NCBI GenBank assembly: GCA_016932295.1
Contig: JAFGDC010000157.1
Location: 1 to 11,651 of the forward strand
Length of the DNA: 11,651 bases
Reading direction: 5' to 3'
Origin: a candidate division CSSED10-310 bacterium
GTDB lineage: Bacteria; CSSED10-310; JAFGDC01
A program made the position numbers and the translations under genes. How positions within the stretch are numbered: the first letter of the stretch is position 1; every line of letters starts with the position of its first letter. Below are positions 6,391-11,651 of the stretch, in pieces. The notes under the pieces were generated by a model that was given only the letters and a program-made list of their open reading frames with translations, was not told the origin of the DNA and did no database searches.

Positions 6391-7476
6391 TTACATTATC
6401 TCGACATCGCTGCGATCACCGAGGACCAGCCGGAAGACTTTCGGTCTGCCTTGGCAGCGCCGCACCGCGACATTGCGACCAATGAGGCTGTCCTCGATAC
6501 GTGAATCTATATTCCTGATGACGCTGTTTTCCAGGATGATGCTATGTTCCACTTCGCTGCCGGTTATTTCCGTATCGTGCTGGATTGAGGTGAAAGGTCC
6601 AATGAAGGAATCGGTGATGGCGCAATTGTCGCCGATGATGGCGGGGCCACGTATGGTGCTCCTGGTGATACTGGCGCCTTTTCCGATACGTACCTTGAAC
6701 TGAATTACCGAATCCCCGTCCACCTCGCCTTCGATCCTGGTGTCCAGGGTGTCGAGAATCATCCGGTTCGCCTCTAGCATGTCCTCGAGCTTCCCTGTAT
6801 CCTTCCACCAGCCGTTGACCACATGGGGTTCGACCGTGTAACCGGCATCGATCAGATACTGGATCGCATCGGTGATCTCCAGCTCGTTGCGGAATGAAGG
6901 CTTGATATTCCGAACCGCTTCGAAGATGTTCCCGTCGAACATGTAGACGCCCACCAGCGCCAGGTCGCTCTTTGGCTCCTGCGGTTTCTCCACCAGGCGC
7001 ACCACCCGGCCGTCAACCAATTCGGCGACACCGAACTGGGAAGGATTCGGCACCCGCGCCAACAGGATCTGGGAGTTGGCGGTGCTGTGCCGGTATTCAT
7101 CAACCAGTCCCGTGATACCGTCCTTGATGAGATTATCCCCCAGATACATCACAAAGGGTGTGCCGCGCAGGAAGTCTTCCGCCACCATGACGGCATGCGC
7201 CAGGCCGAGAGGGGCATCCTGCTGGATGTAGGTGACGGAGATGCCCCAGCGGGAGCCGTCCCCTACCGCCTCCTCGATTTCCTGCCTGGTGTCGCCGACA
7301 ACGATTCCAACTTCATAGATCCCGGCTTCCCGAATGGCCTCGATGCCATAGAAAAGCACCGGACGATTGGCCACCGGCACAAGCTGCTTGGCCCTGGTGT
7401 AGGTCAGCGGGCGCAGCCGGGTACCCTTGCCGCCGCTCAGGATGAGTCCTTTCAAACGCGTCTTGCCGTCGACCAT
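6391..7476 (-). CDS. rfbA: Glucose-1-phosphate thymidylyltransferase, long form with C-terminal beta-helix
   Basis: It catalyses the first step of dTDP-rhamnose synthesis, dTTP plus glucose-1-phosphate to dTDP-glucose. The N-terminal nucleotidyltransferase domain (about 8-240) has SGGKGTRLRPLT (14-25), K30, LGDN with metal-binding D114, VEKP (162-165) and WWKDTGK with the second metal aspartate D226. The C-terminal part (about 245-361) contains hexapeptide-like repeats (I.GPAIIGDNCAI, IGPFTSI, SIILENSVI) forming a left-handed beta-helix. At 361 residues it belongs to the long RmlA class and not the 290-residue enterobacterial class. The ATG at 7476 follows a GAGGAGG site at 7481-7487, 4 nt away. 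It starts 13 nt after lptD. Glucose is the expected sugar, but long-form enzymes are sometimes used in other deoxysugar routes. Confidence 0.92.
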   Translation of the reverse strand: MVDGKTRLKGLILSGGKGTRLRPLTYTRAKQLVPVANRPVLFYGIEAIREAGIYEVGIVVGDTRQEIEEAVGDGSRWGISVTYIQQDAPLGLAHAVMVAEDFLRGTPFVMYLGDNLIKDGITGLVDEYRHSTANSQILLARVPNPSQFGVAELVDGRVVRLVEKPQEPKSDLALVGVYMFDGNIFEAVRNIKPSFRNELEITDAIQYLIDAGYTVEPHVVNGWWKDTGKLEDMLEANRMILDTLDTRIEGEVDGDSVIQFKVRIGKGASITRSTIRGPAIIGDNCAITDSFIGPFTSIQHDTEITGSEVEHSIILENSVIRNIDSRIEDSLIGRNVAVRRCQGRPKVFRLVLGDRSDVEIM

Positions 7477-7489
7477 GGTGCCTCCTCTT

Positions 7490-10072
7490 TCATTCCTCGC
7501 GCCAAATGTCTCCCAGATTCACTGAACCGACATCCCCGACATTTTTGAGCCGGAACGAGATGCCGATCTGGTAGTCGTCTTCCAGTTCCCATTCCGGGTA
7601 GCCGCCCGTCACGATCTTGTTGCGGTAAAGCACATGCAGGCTGACTGCCCAGCATTGCGAGATATAGGTCAGCTTGGTGGTAAGATGATTGATGAAGTCC
7701 CGTTCGATGTCATAATAACTGGATAATTCCATGGCAAAGGCGGCGGAAACATTGAGGCTGCCCTCGAGGGTCAGAATGTCGACATCGTCAAGCGGGTCAT
7801 CGAACTGGTTCCGGTTCACATTCCAGCCGAACTTCATGAAGCCGCGGCGATGGTAGATATTCCAGTTGACGTCCGCCCTGCTCAGTTTACTCTCGTAAGG
7901 ATCGAAATAAATGTTGGTGCTCAGCGTTGAATCCGCACTCGGCTGGATACGGGTTTCCAGGCGTATGTCCGAATACGGTTTGTCGTTCCGGACACCACCC
8001 TCGCTGCTGTTGCCCGCGGCATAATCCGCTTCATGCTCGTCGAACAATCCCACCTTGCTCTGGTCGTACGTCTGACTCAGCGTGATCCTGGCGAATTCAC
8101 GCACCGTGGTGGGCTGCTGCATCTCCTCATCGTCCTCCGGGAGAATATTGTCGAAGGCGTTGCTGGTCATGTCGCTCTTCTGCTTCGTTGCCCTCGTCGG
8201 TTCCCCGGTGGCCACTTTGCCGAGGATCATGTTCACCAGCGAGCAGGTGACGGCATTGGCGGGGAAAATTTCATCCAGCGTGTCATAGTACAGTATCTCG
8301 GTCTGGGTGACCTCGGGGATGTAGGAATAGTACAGGGCCGGATACATCAAGTGTTTTATTTTTTGTATTTTTTTGGATTCGAATTCGAAGATCCTGTAAA
8401 ATTTCGGTCCCTCGAAATCGAACCCTGTTTCATACATCTGCCTGAAGATGCCATCTCCCGACCGTCGTGTTCCCCGTAGAGGACCATCCCAATCCGGCTC
8501 CGGCCCTTCCTCCGGCAGCGTCGCCCATGTGCCGTTCTGAAAATCGGGATTGTAGGCGCGGCGCTGACTCCACCACGAAAACCGGTATTGGAAGCGGGGG
8601 GTGAAGGTAAACCAGGGAATGCTGTTGAACGACAGCTTCAATTCAGGTTCCATGTTGCCCCGCGTCACTTGCTGGTGCAGCCAATCCTGAACGGTCAGGG
8701 AACCCACCGGGTCGTCTTCTTCGTACAATGTGCTCTCGAACTCTTCATATCCTTCCTGGATCAGTGATTCCAGGCTCATGTTGAGATCCCAGCGCAAGGG
8801 GGTTCTGCCGATCCGCTGGGAACCCGAATTGAACAAGAGCCGGGGCAGCCGTTGCAAATCGCGCCGGCGGTTGTTGTCCAGATCCCTGGTATAGTCCACC
8901 TCCGCCGTCAACCGTTCCCGTGTCCAACTTTTGGTGGCAGAGATGTACGAATAAAGGTTGCGGTTGGTGAGCCATTCGATTTCCGTGCCGTAATCGGCAT
9001 CGAAAAACTGGTCGCCGACATAGTTGATGTTGACCGTGGCATTAATATTATAAGGAAACTGATGGATCTGGTACAACGTCCCGGTCCACCGCTCCTCGGC
9101 ATTGCGACCCTGCCGCGGCGCCGCCCGCTCACCTACATGCTTGATGTACATCTGGCCTTTGGAATAGGCATCCATGGCATATCTGGCCTCCAGGCTCTGG
9201 TGCCACCCGGTCCTGCCATAGTAATCGATGCCGAAGGTGGCATCGGCGTTGTCCGCGAGGACCAGGAAGAAGGCGTTTTGAAGCACGATGCCATGGGTGT
9301 GGTTGTACGCGACAGTAGGGATCAGAAATCCGGTCGAACGTTCGGTCTTGATTGGGTAGAACCAGTAGGGAGAATAGAGCACCGGCACCTTGGCCAACCA
9401 GAAGCTGGGATGATTCAGGTGCATGTAGTTTTCGATTCTGGCGAGGATTTTCGGTGACCGGATCCGCCAGTCCGGTATAGGACCTTCACAGGCGGTCACG
9501 GTGCCGTCTTCCATGTAATACTGAGCGAGTCCGGTGCGCTTGTAGTCGGTGAGCTTTTCCAGTTTCGAGCATTCAAAGAATACCGACGGCTGCATGCTTC
9601 CCCGGCAATGGTACATGATGCCCAGTCCGGTTTCGAAGTTGTAGACCGCCTTGTCACAACTGATTCGATCCTTGTCGAAGGTGATCACCACGTCACCGTT
9701 GGCGATGATGTCAGCCGTCCAATCGTTGATGGTAACCCGCTCCGCCTCCAGCCGGAAACCCTCCTTGCGGATCCGGACACCTCCCTCCAGCCGGAACAGG
9801 TGCTCCGATTCGCTGTACTCCTGCACTTCCGCGCTGAAGAAAATAGGGGTGGGCCGATCGAACAGCAGGGTCAACCGCCGGTTCTTGTCGGTGAATTCAC
9901 GCTGCAGCAGGTCGTTCTCATCCAGCCCCTGTTCGTTCTGGAAATTCTGGAAATCCTGGAACGCTTTGGCGCCGCCGCTGTCTCCCGACGAGGAAAGGCC
10001 GCCCTCGGCGGCGCCGACCGCCGGCGCAAGGCACAGGCAGAAGAGCATGAACAGTAAGGCTCCGTTCCGCAT
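7490..10072 (-). CDS. lptD: LPS-assembly outer membrane protein LptD
   Basis: LptD is the outer-membrane barrel that, with LptE, inserts lipopolysaccharide in the outer leaflet. This 860-residue form starts with a signal peptide (MRNGALLFMLFCLCLAPAVG, cleaved near 21). A low-complexity linker rich in Q, N and F follows (36-60), then an OstA/LptA-like beta-jellyroll domain (about 78-175, LEGGVRIRKEGFRLEAERV), then the barrel. The barrel entry shows the family motif HPSFWLAKVPVLYSPYWFYP (221-240) with STGFLIP, and the C-terminal half shows KIKHLMYPALYYSYIP and LSQTYDQ. The CC pair used for disulfide maturation in E. coli LptD is not seen. The barrel contains an acidic stretch (LPEDDEEMQQ), probably an extracellular loop. 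The ATG at 10072 begins 1 nt after the accD stop. A GTG at 10081 in the same frame would overlap accD by 8 nt and is the alternative start. Confidence 0.92.
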   Translation of the reverse strand: MRNGALLFMLFCLCLAPAVGAAEGGLSSSGDSGGAKAFQDFQNFQNEQGLDENDLLQREFTDKNRRLTLLFDRPTPIFFSAEVQEYSESEHLFRLEGGVRIRKEGFRLEAERVTINDWTADIIANGDVVITFDKDRISCDKAVYNFETGLGIMYHCRGSMQPSVFFECSKLEKLTDYKRTGLAQYYMEDGTVTACEGPIPDWRIRSPKILARIENYMHLNHPSFWLAKVPVLYSPYWFYPIKTERSTGFLIPTVAYNHTHGIVLQNAFFLVLADNADATFGIDYYGRTGWHQSLEARYAMDAYSKGQMYIKHVGERAAPRQGRNAEERWTGTLYQIHQFPYNINATVNINYVGDQFFDADYGTEIEWLTNRNLYSYISATKSWTRERLTAEVDYTRDLDNNRRRDLQRLPRLLFNSGSQRIGRTPLRWDLNMSLESLIQEGYEEFESTLYEEDDPVGSLTVQDWLHQQVTRGNMEPELKLSFNSIPWFTFTPRFQYRFSWWSQRRAYNPDFQNGTWATLPEEGPEPDWDGPLRGTRRSGDGIFRQMYETGFDFEGPKFYRIFEFESKKIQKIKHLMYPALYYSYIPEVTQTEILYYDTLDEIFPANAVTCSLVNMILGKVATGEPTRATKQKSDMTSNAFDNILPEDDEEMQQPTTVREFARITLSQTYDQSKVGLFDEHEADYAAGNSSEGGVRNDKPYSDIRLETRIQPSADSTLSTNIYFDPYESKLSRADVNWNIYHRRGFMKFGWNVNRNQFDDPLDDVDILTLEGSLNVSAAFAMELSSYYDIERDFINHLTTKLTYISQCWAVSLHVLYRNKIVTGGYPEWELEDDYQIGISFRLKNVGDVGSVNLGDIWREE

Positions 10073-10073
10073 G

Positions 10074-10970
10074 TCAGGCACTCGCTGAGCTGATCATGTC
10101 TTTGACCTGGGGAAGTTTTAGCGGTGACGGCAGGTTAAAGAAACGGAGCAACCGGCGCAACATGACACCCAGTTCCCGCCGATCTACGACCAGATCGACC
10201 ATGCCGTGATCCAGTTGAAACTCCGCCCGCTGAAAATCATCCGGCAGCGTCTCTCCTATGGTCTGCTCGATGACCCTCGGTCCCGCGAAACCGATGAGCG
10301 CTCCTGGTTCCGCCATGATGATATCGCCCACCATGCCGAAGCTGGCCAGGCAGCCGGCGGTGGATGGATCGGAAAGATAGACCAGATACGGGATGCGAAG
10401 CACCTTCAAACGGGCGAGGACCGCAGCGGTTTTGGCCATCTGCATAAGGCTGAGAATGCCTTCCTGCATGCGCGCGCCTCCGGTACACAACAATGTCATG
10501 TAGGGCGTCCGTTCGCGCATGGCGCGTTCAGCTCCCCTGGCCACCTTCTCGCCCACAACGGACCCCATGCTGCCACCCAGAAAGGAAAAATCAAGCAGCG
10601 TCATGTGGAGCGGCAAGCCATCGAGCAATCCCCGCACGGAGACGGCGGCATCCTGCAGCGAGGTTTTCTCCTGAGCGGCCTTCAAACGCTGGGGATATGG
10701 GCGGCTGTCGATGAATCCCAGTGCATCGACGGGTCGCAGTTCACTGTCGAAATGCTCCACCCCGGCATCGCCGAAGATAGCCTTAAGCCAGATGGCCGCC
10801 GGTATCCTGTAGTGATGCCCGCAGTGAGGACACACGCCGTGATGCAGGAGGAAATCCGCCTCGAAGATAAATTCCTTGCAGGCATCGCAACGCCGCCACA
10901 TACCGGGCGGCAGGCTGGCTTTCTCCTTGCCGTCAAGCTTCTGTTTGGGATCCTTCTGAAACCACTCCAC
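10074..10970 (-). CDS. accD: Acetyl-CoA carboxylase carboxyltransferase subunit beta
   Basis: AccD pairs with AccA to transfer the carboxyl group from carboxybiotin to acetyl-CoA, the committed step of fatty acid synthesis. The 298-residue protein has the N-terminal zinc ribbon with C28xxC31 and C47xxC50, then the crotonase-like carboxyltransferase fold. Clear family blocks are LDFSFLGGSMGSVVGEK (126-142), CTGGARMQEGILSLMQMAK (162-180) and AEPGALIGFAGPRVIEQT (220-237). The usual TTGGVTASFA segment is STAGCLASFG here (203-212), an unusual change near the oxyanion glycines. The start is GTG at 10970-10968 with a GGGGAGG site at 10976-10982, 5 nt away. It follows thioredoxin by 38 nt and runs directly into lptD. 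AccA, AccB and AccC are not in the window. Confidence 0.95.
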   Translation of the reverse strand: MEWFQKDPKQKLDGKEKASLPPGMWRRCDACKEFIFEADFLLHHGVCPHCGHHYRIPAAIWLKAIFGDAGVEHFDSELRPVDALGFIDSRPYPQRLKAAQEKTSLQDAAVSVRGLLDGLPLHMTLLDFSFLGGSMGSVVGEKVARGAERAMRERTPYMTLLCTGGARMQEGILSLMQMAKTAAVLARLKVLRIPYLVYLSDPSTAGCLASFGMVGDIIMAEPGALIGFAGPRVIEQTIGETLPDDFQRAEFQLDHGMVDLVVDRRELGVMLRRLLRFFNLPSPLKLPQVKDMISSASA

Positions 10971-11008
10971 ACCGGCCTCCCCGACCGGAGTCGACCCGGC
11001 TGTGGATC

Positions 11009-11335
11009 TCAGCTCAGCGCCTGGTCGATATCGGATTTTATCTGGAATTTGGATCTTAGTCCTATGAACCGTTTGATTTCCACTCCGTCCTTCATGAATA
11101 CGATGGTGGGGATACTGGCCACCCTGAACTGCACGGCGAGATCGCGGTTCTCGTCGACATCAACCTTGGTCACCTTGATCCGACCGGCATACTCAGCCGC
11201 CAGATCATGCAGGATGGGCGCTATGCGCTTGCACGGCCCGCACCAGCTGGCGGTAAAATCTATGATCACCAGGCCGCTCGCCTTCACCACTTCGCTGTCA
11301 AAGTTGCCGGGCTTGATATCAACTACACTGTCCAT
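11009..11335 (-). CDS. trxA: Thioredoxin
   Basis: This 108-residue protein is a classical cytoplasmic thioredoxin, a dithiol reductant for ribonucleotide reductase, peroxidases and other partners. It shows the buried acid D26, the redox motif W31-C32-G33-P34-C35 followed by K36, and the cis-proline P76 in SIPT. FMKDG and a C-terminal helix follow as usual, and the length fits the family (about 105-110). The frame is open to 11503, but homology starts at MDSVVDI. The ATG at 11335-11333 has a GGAGG site at 11344-11348, 8 nt upstream, so this start is chosen. It is the first gene of the apparent operon, with accD 38 nt downstream. Confidence 0.95.
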   Translation of the reverse strand: MDSVVDIKPGNFDSEVVKASGLVIIDFTASWCGPCKRIAPILHDLAAEYAGRIKVTKVDVDENRDLAVQFRVASIPTIVFMKDGVEIKRFIGLRSKFQIKSDIDQALS

Positions 11336-11419
11336 GATCCATTCCTCCAGAAATATGTTCCCGCCAGATCCAATCACCAGCCGGCAGGAGAGAGTCTCTC
11401 CGCCCCGCTTCCGATCAGC

Positions 11420-11446
11420 GGCGCAGCGCCGGCATTCCGGATGCCG
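11420..11446 (-). other. Adjacent hairpins in the thioredoxin leader
   Basis: Two neighbouring inverted repeats share their junction: GGCG/CGCC (11420-11430) and CGGCAT/ATGCCG (11430-11435 and 11441-11446, 5-nt loop). They would fold in the leader transcript about 85-110 nt before the start codon. No U-run follows. They could act in RNA stability or termination of an upstream transcript. Confidence 0.35.
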
Positions 11447-11513
11447 TGAAATCGATCGCCCACTCCCAATGACCGGTGAAGTCTCATCAGTTTCGGTGCA
11501 CAATCAGTGGATA

Positions 11514-11543
11514 ACCGTATGCCAAGAACGCCGATCATGTCAA
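11514..11543 (-). promoter_or_regulatory. Candidate promoter upstream of the trxA-accD-lptD operon
   Basis: A perfect TTGACA (-35) lies at 11538-11543 on the minus strand. The best -10 candidate is TACGGT at 11514-11519 after an 18-nt spacer, matching only 3 of 6 bases. Transcription would start near 11507 and give a leader of about 170 nt. The -35 is good, the -10 is poor, so confidence is low. Confidence 0.3.
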
Positions 11544-11651
11544 GGCAGGCGCGACCCCGCTTTGGTTTCGACATAAGGATTCCGGCTCGGACTCTGTCTG
11601 CCGGTGGTAGTGCCGGGATCAGTTTGAAAGACACTGTGTCGCCCTGTGAAC

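Larger units (their letters stand above)
11336..11651 (-). other. Leader/upstream region of the thioredoxin gene, no supported gene
   Basis: These 316 bp hold the thioredoxin ribosome-binding site (11344-11348), a candidate promoter (11514-11543) and two small hairpins. Minus-strand frames remain open from the right edge: one reads 36 residues and stops at 11540-11542, and another runs to 11374. Neither has a recognisable motif or a convincing ribosome-binding site, so neither is annotated as a gene. The first could be the tail of a gene lying outside the window. Confidence 0.4.

Noticed and set aside
5578..6504. Plus-strand open frame of 308 codons
   Set aside because: It covers rfbB, rfbC and rfbA on the opposite strand and has no domain signature.
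11506..11514. DnaA-box-like 9-mer (TTATCCACT on the minus strand)
   Set aside because: It is a single site with one mismatch. A few such matches are expected by chance in a window of this size, and there is no cluster or AT-rich unwinding region.
10206..11576. Plus-strand open frame of 456 codons
   Set aside because: It runs antisense across accD and thioredoxin, both securely identified on the other strand, and has no family resemblance.
11374..11634. Minus-strand frame of 86 codons upstream of thioredoxin
   Set aside because: It has no homology that I recognise, no convincing ribosome-binding site and odd composition, and it contains the candidate promoter and hairpins.

Overview
The window reads as a stretch of cell-envelope genes from a diderm (Gram-negative) bacterium. 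The evidence is an LptD-type outer-membrane LPS assembly protein, a complete nucleotide-sugar block for rhamnose, and a secreted beta-helix protein. The DNA is GC-rich with many GTG starts. The set does not fix a phylum. An uncultured, environmental diderm lineage is plausible, but that is inference only.

All supported genes lie on the minus strand, so the order of transcription is right to left. From the right edge: about 316 bp with no supported gene but a candidate promoter and two small hairpins (11336-11651); thioredoxin (11009-11335); accD (10074-10970); lptD (7490-10072); rmlA, long form with a C-terminal beta-helix (6391-7476); a short RmlC-type cupin (5881-6336); rmlB (4801-5868); rmlD (3932-4804); a Gmd-like dehydratase (2976-3935); an Rmd-like reductase (1998-2972). 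After a 103-bp gap comes a UbiA-family membrane prenyltransferase (944-1894). After a 115-bp AT-rich gap with its own promoter-like sequence comes a secreted parallel beta-helix protein that runs off the left edge (1-828). That last gene has no stop codon inside the window and was found by translating the strand directly.

Spacing from thioredoxin to the Rmd-like gene is tight: gaps of 38, 1, 13, 54 and 12 nt, two 4-nt GTGA stop/start overlaps, then a 3-nt gap. This suggests one long operon. The likely logic is lipid and LPS supply: AccD feeds malonyl-CoA to fatty acids and so to lipid A; LptD inserts finished LPS in the outer leaflet; RmlA-B-C-D make dTDP-L-rhamnose; the Gmd/Rmd-like pair would make GDP-D-rhamnose or a related GDP-6-deoxyhexose from GDP-mannose. 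The substrate of the UbiA protein and the role of the beta-helix protein are not evident.

The most notable points are the edge-truncated beta-helix gene with a roughly 193-residue repeated module, two rhamnose-type pathways on different nucleotide carriers next to lptD, an unusual glycine-loop sequence in AccD, and an RmlC-like protein with an altered active-site motif. I see no CRISPR array, tRNA, rRNA, insertion sequence or clearly novel defence system here.
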